A stretch of 64,000 bases of DNA from Acidimicrobiia bacterium. GTDB lineage: Bacteria; Actinomycetota; Acidimicrobiia; IMCC26256; DASPTH01. Shown here piece after piece: positions 8,741 to 17,836 of this stretch (its first letter is position 1; the number at the start of each line of letters is the position of its first letter). The notes under the pieces were generated by a model. That model saw nothing but the letters and a program-made list of their open reading frames with translations. It was not told where the DNA came from and searched no databases. The translations under genes were made by a program, and so were the position numbers. Location of the stretch: positions 50,462 to 114,461 of the forward strand of contig JBBDHW010000033.1 of the NCBI GenBank assembly GCA_040880805.1, in the 5' to 3' direction.

Positions 8741-10363
8741 CTACCCGGCGCGGCCGCGGCGACGTGACCCGCGACGGGACTGCTGCATCTTCTGGCGGAT
8801 GTCTTGGCGGCGCTCCTGGAGGTCGCGAAACGTGAGCGTCTCGACGCTGGGATCCACCATAAACGTGGCACGGAGGGCGTCGGGGTCGGGCGTGGCGAAC
8901 TTCGCGTCGACACCGACCTCTCGCATGATCTGCTCGCCGTGTGTCTGCGCGAAGTACATGTAGATCGAGACCATCTGCTGGAGCATGTCGAGGTCGGGTG
9001 CGAGGATCGCGGTGGCGCTGTTCAGGAACATCATGTTCCGCACGAACAGCATGAGCTCCTTCGGCGCGCGTGCGCCGTAGCCGAGCAGCTTCTTCGTGAT
9101 TTCGCGCATCTCGCGCACCAGCTCGTCGGCCGACATCTGCGCGGGGTCCTTGACCGGCCCGTCGAGGTCGAGGTCGGCGACCACAACGTCGAGGTCGACG
9201 TCGGGCGGGAACGCGCCGAGGTCGCGCAGCGCCGCGAGTTGCCCGCGCACGTCGCCCGTGGTGCCGAGCACGAGCAGCCGCAAGAACGCCAGCCGTTGCG
9301 GTTCGTCGAGACGACCGGTGATGCCGAAGTCGAACAACGCGGTGCGGCCGTCGGGCTGCACGACGATGTTGCCGCCATGGAGGTCGCCGTGGAACACGCC
9401 GAAGATCAGCGCGCCCTCGAGCGATGCGATCAACCCGGCCTGCAACATCGCGTGCGTGTCGATGCCGGCCGCGTGCATCGACTCGACGTCGTCGTATGCG
9501 AACCCGCGCAACCGTTCCATCACGAGGACGCGCCGGGTCACCATCGTGGGGTGCGGCCGGGGGACGATGATGCCCCGCTGCTGTGTCCGCGCGAGCACGT
9601 TGGCGATGTCGAGCATGTTCTCTGCCTCGAGGCGGAAGTCGAGCTCTTCGATGACGGTCTCCGCGAACAGCTCGACGAGCGCGGGCGGGTTAGCGAGTGC
9701 GGTGACCGGGATGCGGCCGATGAGGCGAGGTGCCAGCCACGAGAGCGCGGCGATGTCGTCGCGGAACAGCTGCGCCACCCGCGGGCGCTGCACCTTGACG
9801 ACCACCTCTTCGCCGGTAACGAGCCGGGCCGCGTGCACCTGTGCAATCGAGGCCGCGGCGATCGGGACCTCGTCGAACGAGGCAAAGAGCTCCTCGAGCG
9901 TGCCCCCGAGGTCGACCTCGACGACCGCCCTGACGTCGTCGAACGATTCAGGCGGCACGCGGTCGCGGAGCTGCTTGAACTCGGTGACCAGCTCGTCGGG
10001 AAAGAGCCCCTCGCCGCCCGAGATGATCTGACCCAGCTTCACATAACTCGAGCCGAGGTGCCCGAACGCGCGGCGCAGCCGCCGGGAGATCCCGGCACGG
10101 GATTGCGGACGGCGGTACTCGAAGACGAACCACCCCGCGAGCGCTCTCGAGATCTCCGTGATCGTGCGCGCGAGACGACCCAGTGGGGGGAGCCGCCCCG
10201 GTGCAAGGAGTCGTGGGACCTCCCGGCGCGTGCCACGACGGAGGCGGTCGATCTCCCAGCGCCACGGGATCTCGTCGGGGTCGAGGACCCAGGGACCGCA
10301 CTCACTGAACGAACCGAACTCGAGATCGGGGGAAGGGTCCGGCAGAGCGCTGGGCGTGGTCAT
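8741..10363 (-). CDS. ABC1/UbiB (AarF) family atypical kinase
   Basis: 540-residue protein-kinase-like protein of the UbiB/ABC1 family, linked elsewhere to quinone or lipid metabolism. Motifs in order: SSYVKLGQIISGG (KxGQ), PPESFDDV, AAASIAQVHAARL (the family's Ala-rich loop), VVVKVQRP with the ATP-binding Lys, FHGDLHGGNI (catalytic loop) and LFDFGITG (DFG metal site). No clear C-terminal membrane helices are visible. I start it at the ATG at 10363; a GTG four codons upstream is also possible. It ends 6 bp before the glycosylase start, so the two are probably co-transcribed. Confidence 0.9.
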   Translation of the reverse strand: MTTPSALPDPSPDLEFGSFSECGPWVLDPDEIPWRWEIDRLRRGTRREVPRLLAPGRLPPLGRLARTITEISRALAGWFVFEYRRPQSRAGISRRLRRAFGHLGSSYVKLGQIISGGEGLFPDELVTEFKQLRDRVPPESFDDVRAVVEVDLGGTLEELFASFDEVPIAAASIAQVHAARLVTGEEVVVKVQRPRVAQLFRDDIAALSWLAPRLIGRIPVTALANPPALVELFAETVIEELDFRLEAENMLDIANVLARTQQRGIIVPRPHPTMVTRRVLVMERLRGFAYDDVESMHAAGIDTHAMLQAGLIASLEGALIFGVFHGDLHGGNIVVQPDGRTALFDFGITGRLDEPQRLAFLRLLVLGTTGDVRGQLAALRDLGAFPPDVDLDVVVADLDLDGPVKDPAQMSADELVREMREITKKLLGYGARAPKELMLFVRNMMFLNSATAILAPDLDMLQQMVSIYMYFAQTHGEQIMREVGVDAKFATPDPDALRATFMVDPSVETLTFRDLQERRQDIRQKMQQSRRGSRRRGRAG

Positions 10364-10456
10364 GACGCACGCCACGCTACCGGCCGGTTTCGAGGCCGCA
10401 GAGCGAGCGGCGGCGAGCCGGGTAACCCGGCGAGCAGCGAGCGACCCATGTGTGGG

Positions 10457-10486
10457 ACCGGCCCGCGCTCACGCGCGCGGGCCGGT
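10457..10486 (-). terminator. terminator of the transglycosylase gene
   Basis: A perfect 12-bp GC stem (ACCGGCCCGCGC / GCGCGGGCCGGT) with a 6-base loop lies 15 bp past the stop of the transglycosylase gene, between it and the kinase start. No T-run follows, which is common for hairpin terminators in high-GC genomes. Confidence 0.65.
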
Positions 10487-10500
10487 CTGAAAGGTGCGGG

Positions 10501-11073
10501 CTAGCAGCCGCCACCCCAGGGCCCGGCACCACGCTGGGCGTAGAGGGCAGCCGCCATGGCGTCCTGGTCTGCCGGCAATGCTGCCGCCGGATCGGTGCCG
10601 ACGAGGTCGTCACGACCAACAGAGCCGGCGATCGAGTTCCAGGCGCCCGGCATGAACTGGTACGCGCCCGATGCACCGGACCCGCCGGTGTTGTGGATGG
10701 TGTAGTCACCACCGCTCTCGCGTTGCTTCACACACGAGAGGAAGTCACCGTTGCCCACCGAAGCCGGCGTAAAGGGCCGTGTGACGGTGAGCTGAGCTCG
10801 AGCGGCGGCTTCATCGGCGGCAAGGCCATCGAGGAAGGCAACCAGCTCGTGAAGTTGAACGTCGAGCGCGTAGGCAACGACTTGATCGAACATCGCGCCG
10901 AGCGCATTGAGTTCCAACGCACTGGCGGAAGCGGCGATCGGCCGCACCGCATTGGGGTTGTCGAGTCTTGGATCGCTGGCGCTTGCTCTGCTCGATGGTG
11001 CCGCGACGGCAACGCCGGCCGCGAGCGCCACGACACAGAGCGGCGCAACGATGAGCAACGTCCGCTTTCGCAT
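10501..11073 (-). CDS. secreted Rpf-like transglycosylase-domain protein
   Basis: 190-residue exported protein. A Sec signal peptide (MRKRTLLIVAPLCVVALAAGVAVA) leads into a helical spacer (about residues 45-95) and a C-terminal lysozyme-like domain of the transglycosylase/resuscitation-promoting-factor type. The catalytic Glu is in CVKQRESGGDY, followed by GASGAYQFMPGAWN and ending AALYAQRGAGPWGGGC, with two Cys that could pair. Such enzymes cleave peptidoglycan during growth or resuscitation. The ATG at 11073 is chosen for the signal peptide and the GAAAGGA site upstream. The 249 bp to the divergent gene hold GC-rich inverted sequence, but I see no c-di-AMP riboswitch there. Confidence 0.88.
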   Translation of the reverse strand: MRKRTLLIVAPLCVVALAAGVAVAAPSSRASASDPRLDNPNAVRPIAASASALELNALGAMFDQVVAYALDVQLHELVAFLDGLAADEAAARAQLTVTRPFTPASVGNGDFLSCVKQRESGGDYTIHNTGGSGASGAYQFMPGAWNSIAGSVGRDDLVGTDPAAALPADQDAMAAALYAQRGAGPWGGGC

Positions 11074-11322
11074 CGGTCGTGTTCCTTTCGGTTGTCGGTG
11101 CCTCGCCGCGCGCGCGCGGAGAGACGGTTTGGGTTTGGGGGAAGGAGAACGCCGGCCCGGGGGCTGCACGGGTGGTGTGCTCCGGCCGGCAAGGTAGTGG
11201 TCGGGCCCGCGATGTCTACAGCCGGGGGAGGCGCATTTCGCCCGTTCACGACTCGAACGGTCAGAAGAGGACTCTACGGTCTGATACGCCCCCGCCACCA
11301 GGGCTGAAGTACCGTCGCTCCC

Positions 11323-12912
11323 GTGCAAGCCGACGCGGTCGTGATCGGGGCGGGGCCGAACGGGCTCGTCACCGCAAACCTGCTCGCGGACGCGGGATGG
11401 AAGGTGCTGGTGCTCGAGGCCCAGCCCGAGCCCGGTGGCGCGGTCCGCAGCGCGGAGCTCACGCATCCCGGCTTCGTCCACGATGTGTTCAGCGCGTTCT
11501 ACCCGCTCGGGATCTCGTCACCGGTGATGCGGTCGCTCGACCTCGCCCAGTACGGACTCCGGTGGCGGAAGGCGCCCCTCGCGCTCGCGCACCCCACAGC
11601 CGACGGCAGGTGCGCGGTGCTGTCCACCGCGGTGGGTGAGACCGCGCAGTCGCTCGAGACGTACTCGGATGGCGACGGTGACGCCTGGCGCGACTGTTAC
11701 GCGAGCTTCGAGCGGATCGCCGACCCGCTGCTCGACGCGATGCTCACGCCGATGCCACCCGTGCGCGCGGCCTCGCGCCTGGCGCTCGCGCTCGGCCCGC
11801 GCGGCCTCCTCGACTTCTCGCGCACGGCCCTCCTGTCCGTGCGCCGCCTCGCACGTGAGCAGTTCCGCGGGGAGGGTGGCGCGCTCCTGCTCACGGGGAA
11901 CGCATTGCACAGCGACGTCGATCCGGACTCGCCACCGAGCGGTTACCTCGGCTGGTTCCTCAGCTGCATCGGTCAACAGCACGGTTTCCCCGTACCCGAG
12001 GGGGGCGCGGGGCAGCTCACCGCCGCGCTCGTCCGCCGCCTCGTTGCGCGCGGTGGTGAGATCCGGTGTTCGTCACCGGTCGTGCGAGTGGTGGTGAACG
12101 GGCGGCGCGCGGTCGCGGTGGAACTCGCCGACGGCGACACGATCGACGCACCGCGTGGCGTGCTCGCCGACGTGGCCGCGCCCGCGCTCTATCGGGATCT
12201 GGTCGGCGAAGACCACCTCCCGGCGCGATTCGTGCGATCGCTCGACCGCTTCCAGTGGGACCACGGGACGTTCAAGATCGACTGGGCGCTGTCGGGACCG
12301 ATCCCCTGGCGCGCCGAGCCCGCGACACGAGCGGGCACGGTCCACCTCTGCGACAGCATGGACCGCGTCATCGCCTACGCCGCCGACCTCGCCCGGGGCC
12401 AGATCCCCGCGCACCCGTTCGTGCTGATGGGCCAGATGAACAAGGCCGATCCCACTCGTTCACCGCCCGGCACCGAGACGGTGTGGGCCTACACCCACGT
12501 TCCCCAGTCACCGCGCGGCGACGCCGGCGCCGAGCTCACCGGCACCTGGGACGACCGCGACGCCGAGTTGTTCGCCGACCGGATGGAAACGGTGATCGAA
12601 GAGCACGCGCCCGGCTTCCGCGCGCTCATCACCGCCCGGCACCTCCTGCCGCCCCCCGCGCTCGAAGCGCGCGACGCCAACCTGGTCGGCGGCGCGCTCG
12701 GGGGCGGCACGATGGCGTTCTCCCAACAGCTCGTGTTCCGGCCGGTGCCGGGGTTGGGCCGAGCCGAGACCCCCGTGCGCGGGTTGTTCCTCGCCTCGGC
12801 GTCCGCGCACCCCGGCGGCGGCGTCCACGGCGCGTGTGGCGCGAACGCCGCGCGGGCCGCGCTGTTCGCCGACCGCGTACGCCGAGTCTTCAGCGCGGGT
12901 CACTACAGCTAG
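11323..12912 (+). CDS. phytoene-desaturase-like FAD-dependent oxidoreductase
   Basis: 529-residue NAD(P)/FAD oxidoreductase of the amine-oxidase/CrtI superfamily. The dinucleotide fold is at the start (VVIGAGPNGLVTANLLADAGWKVLVLE) with the GG doublet in PGGAVRS. A second FAD-contacting segment lies near the C-terminus (GLFLASASAHPGGGVHGACGANAARAAL). No phytoene synthase or other carotenoid gene is nearby, so the substrate is open; relatives include carotenoid desaturases and uncharacterised actinobacterial oxidoreductases. The start is a GTG. The TAG stop overlaps the stop of the convergent GDH gene in the palindrome CTAG (12909-12912). Confidence 0.9.
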   Translation: MQADAVVIGAGPNGLVTANLLADAGWKVLVLEAQPEPGGAVRSAELTHPGFVHDVFSAFYPLGISSPVMRSLDLAQYGLRWRKAPLALAHPTADGRCAVLSTAVGETAQSLETYSDGDGDAWRDCYASFERIADPLLDAMLTPMPPVRAASRLALALGPRGLLDFSRTALLSVRRLAREQFRGEGGALLLTGNALHSDVDPDSPPSGYLGWFLSCIGQQHGFPVPEGGAGQLTAALVRRLVARGGEIRCSSPVVRVVVNGRRAVAVELADGDTIDAPRGVLADVAAPALYRDLVGEDHLPARFVRSLDRFQWDHGTFKIDWALSGPIPWRAEPATRAGTVHLCDSMDRVIAYAADLARGQIPAHPFVLMGQMNKADPTRSPPGTETVWAYTHVPQSPRGDAGAELTGTWDDRDAELFADRMETVIEEHAPGFRALITARHLLPPPALEARDANLVGGALGGGTMAFSQQLVFRPVPGLGRAETPVRGLFLASASAHPGGGVHGACGANAARAALFADRVRRVFSAGHYS

Positions 12913-15900
12913 GCAGGCTCGCGTGGGCCGCGGAGCTCGCGGAGCTCGCGGCGGGCCGCGCCGAGGGTCGCGAGGTCGAACACACCGTCTGCCTCGATAT
13001 CGGTCAGCACCTCGAGGTAACGCCCCACCGCGTCGGGGTGGCCGCGGACCCACTGGTCGACGCGGGCCGCGGGCGCCGCGCCGGGCTCGGTCGTCAGGAG
13101 CACATCCTCGGTAATGGCGCGATGGAGGTCGGCAACGTCGTCACGCAGCGCGGCTCGCGCCTCCGATTGCCAGCGATCCGCACGCGGCAGCGCGGCGATG
13201 CGATCGCGAAGCCAGTCGAGCCGCAATCGGTCGAGCACCGCGAAGTGAACCCTGGCGATCTCCTCGACGTCGGCACCTCGGGCGGCGGCCAACTCGGCGA
13301 TCGCCAGCGCCGCGATCGCGGCATTGAAACCGGCAACGCGGGTCGCGAGCTCCGCGGGCACGCCGTCGGCCCGCAGTTGCTCGGCTTCCGCCACCAGCTG
13401 TTCGGCGTCGGCGCCGATCACCAGATCCGACAACCGGGCGACGACCGTGGCGACCGGCTCGCGGTAGCGCGCCACCGTGGGCCCGAGATCGAGGTTCCCA
13501 CCGTAACGAACCAGCGAACGCGCCGCGCGCTCGACGAGCCGTGTCGCCGCGAGGAACATGTTGTCTTGCGTGGCAGCAGGAACGACCAGGTCGAGCGCGT
13601 CGATCGCCGACCACGTGTCGCTCATCTCGAAGACGTCGCGAGCGACGATGTGCGCGCGCGTGAGCACGGGAAGGCTCGCGCCGGTCTCATCGGCCAAGCG
13701 CGACAGGTAGCTGATACCGGCACGGTTGACGACGGCGTTGGCGGCGACGGTGGCGGTGATCTCGCGGTGCAGGGCGTGCGCGTCGATCAGCTCGCCGAAG
13801 CGGTCGCGCAGCGGTGGAGGGAAGTAACCGTGCAGTTCGCGCCTCAAGTACGGATCGTCGGGGACGTCGGAACCGACGAGCGCGCGTTGCAGATCGAGCT
13901 TGGTGAACGCGAGGAGCACGGCAAGCTCGGGCGCAGTGAGTCCCCAACCGGCGGAGTGCCGTTCCTGGAGCGCCTTGGCGTCGGGCAGCCGTTCGAGCGC
14001 GCGATCCAGGAGGCCGGTCTGCTCGAGGCGCTCCATCTGGCGCGCGTGGACACCGACGAGGGTGGGCGCTTCGACCGCGGCGATCTCCAGCGCATTCGTC
14101 TGCGCCTCGTTGTCGGCGAGCACCAACGCGGCGACGTCGTCGGTCATGGCCGTGAGGAGCGGTACCCGGTCTGCTTCGGCGAGTTGCCCGGCGACGATCG
14201 CGGCCCGCAGGAGGATCTTGATGTTGACCTCGTGATCGGAGCAGTCGACCCCGGCGGAGTTGTCGATCGCGTCCGTGTTCACGCGCCCACCGGCTCCGTG
14301 CCTGAACGGCGATGGCGTAAGCGCGAACTCGACACGCGCGCGCTGGGTGAGACCCAGGTTCCCGCCCTCCGCGACCACCCTGCACCGCAGTGCGGTCGCG
14401 TCTACGCGGATTGCGTCATTGGCACGGTCGCCGACCTCCGCGTGGGCCTCCGTGGTCGCCTTCACGAACGTGCCGATACCCCCACTCCACAGCAGGTCGA
14501 CCGGCGCGCGGAGGACGGCCGAGATCACTTCGTCGGGGGTGGGCGTCTCGACGTCGAGCGAGAGCACACGCCTCGCCTCCGTGGAGATCGGGAGCGACTT
14601 CGCGTCGCGCGGGTACACGCCACCACCGACCGAGATGGCCGCGGGGTCGTAGTCGGCCCACGACGACGTCGGGAGCGTGAACAAGCGAGCGCGTTCGCGG
14701 TAGCTCGCCTCGGGATCGGGGTGGGGATCGAGGAACACGTGGCGATGGTCGAAAGCTGCGACCAACTTCAGATGCTGCGAGCGCAACATGCCGTTGCCGA
14801 ACACGTCGCCCGACATGTCGCCGATACCTACCACGGTGAGCTCGGCCGCGTCCGCGTCGATCCCCATCGCGCGGAAATGCGCGCGCACCGAGGTCCACGC
14901 CCCGCGCGACGTGATGCCCATCTCCTTGTGGTCGTAGCCCGAGGATCCCCCCGACGCGAAGGCGTCGCCGAGCCAGTAGCCGTACTCAGCCGCGAGCTCG
15001 TTGGCGACGTCGGAAAACGTGGCCGTGCCCTTGTCGGCGGCAACGACGAGATAGGGATCGTCATCGTCGTGGCGCACGACGCCGGGCGGAGGCACGACCG
15101 CACCGTCGACGAGGTTGTCGGTGACATCGAGCAGGCCACGCACGAACGTGCGGTAGCACGCGAGCACTTCCTCGCGCAGTGCCGCGGCGTCGGAAGGAGG
15201 CTGCTTCACGACGAACCCGCCCTTCGCGCCGACCGGCACGATCACGGCGTTCTTCTCGGTCTGCGCCTTCATGAGCCCGAGCACCTCGGTGCGGAAGTCG
15301 TCACGCCGGTCGGACCAGCGCAGGCCGCCGCGCGCGATGTCGCCCCCGCGGAGGTGCACACCCTCGACGCGCGGCGAGTACACCCAGATCTCGTGCCGCG
15401 GACGCGGGGCGGGGAGGAAAGAGAGCTTGGTGGGGTCGAGCTTGACGGAGAGAGCTGCCGTCGCGCCGCTCCGGCGCGCGTTGGTGCGCACCGCGGCCCG
15501 CACCACCTCGACGAGAGCGCGCAGGATGCGGTCCTCGTCGAGGCTCCGCACCAAGTCGATCTCACGCTCGAGCTCGGCGTCGATCCCCTCGACACGTATG
15601 ACGCGGTCGGAATCGGAGAGCTCGGGCTCGAAGCGCGCCTCGAACAAGTCGACGATCAGCTTCGCCGGGCGCGGGTTCGCGGCAAGCGCGTCCGCGAACG
15701 ACGCCTCGGTGAAGCGCATCCCGGCTTGATGCAGATACTTGACGAGTGCGCGGACCACCACCACCTGACGAGCGCTGAGCCCCGCTCGCAGCACGAGGCG
15801 GTTGAGTCCGTCGTTCTCGATCTCGCCCGCCCAGACCCCGAGGAACAGCTCGGCAGCACGCACCTGCGCGTCGGGTTCCGCGAGGGGGTCGCCCAACGCG

Positions 15901-17513
15901 GCGCGCACCCCGAACGAGTAGATCCATTTGGGTGGCGAACCGGCGGGCACGATCGCGTAGGGGCGCTCGTCGACGACGATCACGTCGAGGTGCTCGAGGA
16001 CGGGCATCACGTCGGACAGCAGGAAGGGCGAGCCCGCGCGGTACAGCCGCAGGCGCGCGACGCCGTCGCCGTTCGCCGCATGGTCGAGGTGGATCGCGAG
16101 GTCATCGCCCTGCTCGAGCACCGCGACGTCGGCGACGGCGTCGACCGCGGCGACGTCCGCCTGGTACGCGGGTGGAAAGGCGTTCCTCCACACCCGGAAG
16201 GTGTCGAGCCCCCGCTCCTCACCCCGCGCGGCGACGAGCGCGTCGCGCAGGTCGTCGGGCCACGCCCGTGCAAGCGTCGCGAGCTCGGACTCGAGCGCGG
16301 CTTCGTCGACCGTTGGCGTCCGCGGCGTCTGCACCACAACGTGCAGCCGCGCGAGCACCGTCTCACTGACCAGCACCGTGAAGTCGATCTCGTTCCCGCG
16401 GAACGCACGCTGCAAGGCATCGAGGATCGCGACGCGTACGGGCGTCGTGTACCGGTCGCGCGGCAGGTACACCAGGCAGGTCACGAACCGGCCGAAGTCG
16501 TCGCCTCCGACGAAGAGGCGGACCCGGCGCCGATCCCCGAGATGCATGATCCCCATCGCCAGACCGAAGAGGCGATCCGTCGACAGTCGGAACATCTCGT
16601 CGCGTGGGATCGTCTCGATGACGTTGGCGAGTGTGCGACCGTCGTGGCTCGTCGGGGGGAAGCCGGCACGGGCCGTCACCTCCTCGGCCTTCCGGCGCAC
16701 GAAGGGAAGCTCGCTCGTCTGCTCGCTGTAGACCGTGGCCGTGTAGAGCCCGAAGAAGCGCTGCTCGCCCACCACCGCGCCGCGTGCGTCGAAGCGCTTC
16801 ACGCCGACGAAGTCGAGCGGGACCGCACGGTGCACCGTGGAACGCTCGAGCACCTTCGTGAGCGTGAGGACGTACGGCTCGGCGGCGTTGCCCGGAAGGC
16901 CTGATGGCACGCGCCTGCGGACGATGCCGAGGGGGGCGCCACCGGTGTCATCACAGGCACCCACGAACGTGAAGTGGTCGTCGACGAGCCACTCCAGGAA
17001 CGCGGCCGCCTCGGCAACGTCTCCGGGATCGATCGGCGGTGGTGGCGCGTCGCGGAGCTCGGCCACGAGCTCGAGCGCGCGATCGCGCATGGCCTGCCAA
17101 TCGTCTACCGCAACGCGCACATCGGCAAGGGCCGACTCGATCGAAGCCGCGAGCGCGTCGAGGACCGCGCGATCGCTCTCGCGATCGATCTCTGCGTGCA
17201 CGAACGACTCACGGCCGACAACTGGATGGAGCAGCAGGTGGATCTCGTAGCCCGCGCGCGCGAGGAGCGCGCTCACGCTGTCGACGACGAACGGCATGTC
17301 GTCGGTGACGATCTCGACGACGGTGTGCGGCGATTGCCATCCCTCGGTTGCCCGTGTCGCGTTGACGACCCGCACCACCTCGGCGCCGGGAGCTCGATGC
17401 GCGGCAAGGTCGAGATGCGAGCGTGCAGCTGCCGCGCGGTCTGCTTCCGTGAGGAATGTCAGGTCGGCGGGATCGGCCGACGCGAAGTACACACCTTCGA
17501 ACGACTCGGCCAC
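12909..17513 (-). CDS. NAD-dependent glutamate dehydrogenase, large (~180 kDa) class
   Basis: 1534-residue enzyme oxidising glutamate to 2-oxoglutarate and ammonia with NAD, of the large class known from Streptomyces, Mycobacterium and Pseudomonas. The N-terminal half carries ACT-like regulatory regions. The catalytic core begins near residue 715 with RGGLRWSDRRDDFRTEVLG, then KAQTEKNAVIVPVGAKGGF, the nucleotide-binding VGIGDMSGDVFGNGML and the conserved NTDAIDNSAGVDCSDHEVNI block; a long helical tail follows. Directly before NTDAIDNS there are about eight extra residues (TPSPFRHG) where relatives have none, exactly at a copy of the dispersed DNA repeat. The ATG at 17513 gives the usual length; no accessory gene is adjacent. 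Confidence 0.94.
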   Translation of the reverse strand: MAESFEGVYFASADPADLTFLTEADRAAAARSHLDLAAHRAPGAEVVRVVNATRATEGWQSPHTVVEIVTDDMPFVVDSVSALLARAGYEIHLLLHPVVGRESFVHAEIDRESDRAVLDALAASIESALADVRVAVDDWQAMRDRALELVAELRDAPPPPIDPGDVAEAAAFLEWLVDDHFTFVGACDDTGGAPLGIVRRRVPSGLPGNAAEPYVLTLTKVLERSTVHRAVPLDFVGVKRFDARGAVVGEQRFFGLYTATVYSEQTSELPFVRRKAEEVTARAGFPPTSHDGRTLANVIETIPRDEMFRLSTDRLFGLAMGIMHLGDRRRVRLFVGGDDFGRFVTCLVYLPRDRYTTPVRVAILDALQRAFRGNEIDFTVLVSETVLARLHVVVQTPRTPTVDEAALESELATLARAWPDDLRDALVAARGEERGLDTFRVWRNAFPPAYQADVAAVDAVADVAVLEQGDDLAIHLDHAANGDGVARLRLYRAGSPFLLSDVMPVLEHLDVIVVDERPYAIVPAGSPPKWIYSFGVRAALGDPLAEPDAQVRAAELFLGVWAGEIENDGLNRLVLRAGLSARQVVVVRALVKYLHQAGMRFTEASFADALAANPRPAKLIVDLFEARFEPELSDSDRVIRVEGIDAELEREIDLVRSLDEDRILRALVEVVRAAVRTNARRSGATAALSVKLDPTKLSFLPAPRPRHEIWVYSPRVEGVHLRGGDIARGGLRWSDRRDDFRTEVLGLMKAQTEKNAVIVPVGAKGGFVVKQPPSDAAALREEVLACYRTFVRGLLDVTDNLVDGAVVPPPGVVRHDDDDPYLVVAADKGTATFSDVANELAAEYGYWLGDAFASGGSSGYDHKEMGITSRGAWTSVRAHFRAMGIDADAAELTVVGIGDMSGDVFGNGMLRSQHLKLVAAFDHRHVFLDPHPDPEASYRERARLFTLPTSSWADYDPAAISVGGGVYPRDAKSLPISTEARRVLSLDVETPTPDEVISAVLRAPVDLLWSGGIGTFVKATTEAHAEVGDRANDAIRVDATALRCRVVAEGGNLGLTQRARVEFALTPSPFRHGAGGRVNTDAIDNSAGVDCSDHEVNIKILLRAAIVAGQLAEADRVPLLTAMTDDVAALVLADNEAQTNALEIAAVEAPTLVGVHARQMERLEQTGLLDRALERLPDAKALQERHSAGWGLTAPELAVLLAFTKLDLQRALVGSDVPDDPYLRRELHGYFPPPLRDRFGELIDAHALHREITATVAANAVVNRAGISYLSRLADETGASLPVLTRAHIVARDVFEMSDTWSAIDALDLVVPAATQDNMFLAATRLVERAARSLVRYGGNLDLGPTVARYREPVATVVARLSDLVIGADAEQLVAEAEQLRADGVPAELATRVAGFNAAIAALAIAELAAARGADVEEIARVHFAVLDRLRLDWLRDRIAALPRADRWQSEARAALRDDVADLHRAITEDVLLTTEPGAAPAARVDQWVRGHPDAVGRYLEVLTDIEADGVFDLATLGAARRELRELRGPREPA
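14292..14309 (+). repeat. dispersed 18-bp repeat, copy 2 (inside GDH)
   Basis: GGCTCCGTGCCTGAACGG, identical to the copy at 8517 but read in a different frame (FRHGAGG on the minus strand). It coincides with extra residues in a strongly conserved part of GDH. Confidence 0.8.
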
Positions 17514-17620
17514 GCCGACACCCTACGCAGCCGTGGGACGACCATCCCCCAACCACGACCCCGGGCGCGCCACACTCTCCGCTCGCCGAGGGTCCAAAGC
17601 GGCGTGACAGAGGAGCGTGA

Positions 17621-17836
17621 GTGCCAGGAGAGAACAAGCCGGTCGACCTCACACCGATCGACATGGAGTGCATGCGCTGCGGACAGACCGCGCCGATGCG
17701 CTTCTACGGCATCTGCACCGAGTGCCGCGCCCAGCTCCACGACCTGTTCGACCGTGAGGCACGCACCATCGAGGTCGCCGAGTACGAGCCGAAGATGAAC
17801 GTCACCCCCAACGCCGTCGCCCTCAAGGGCGACTAG
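17621..17836 (+). CDS. small zinc-ribbon-like protein
   Basis: 71-residue protein with two CxxC pairs (CMRCGQ at about residues 17-22 and CTEC at about 33-36) that should form one zinc ribbon, followed by a charged tail. It starts at a GTG five bases after a good AGGAG site (17611-17615). The composition and paired cysteines support a real gene. Its function is unknown; small ribbons like this often bind nucleic acid or larger complexes. It is divergent from GDH and its TAG is shared with the convergent CaiB stop through CTAG (17833-17836). Confidence 0.75.
   Translation: MPGENKPVDLTPIDMECMRCGQTAPMRFYGICTECRAQLHDLFDREARTIEVAEYEPKMNVTPNAVALKGD

Noticed and set aside
11074..11322. Possible c-di-AMP (ydaO-type) riboswitch upstream of the Rpf-like gene
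   Set aside because: Such riboswitches often precede cell-wall hydrolase genes in actinobacteria, so I looked for the conserved GGGG-AACC and AGCTAACCTCGTAGGC-like blocks on the minus strand; they are not there.
12066..16904. A 1612-codon open frame on the plus strand
   Set aside because: It is antisense to GDH and to the end of the FAD oxidoreductase. Its translation is Arg/His/Asp-rich low-complexity sequence without a family, as expected for a shadow frame in high-GC DNA; the minus-strand GDH is plainly the real gene.
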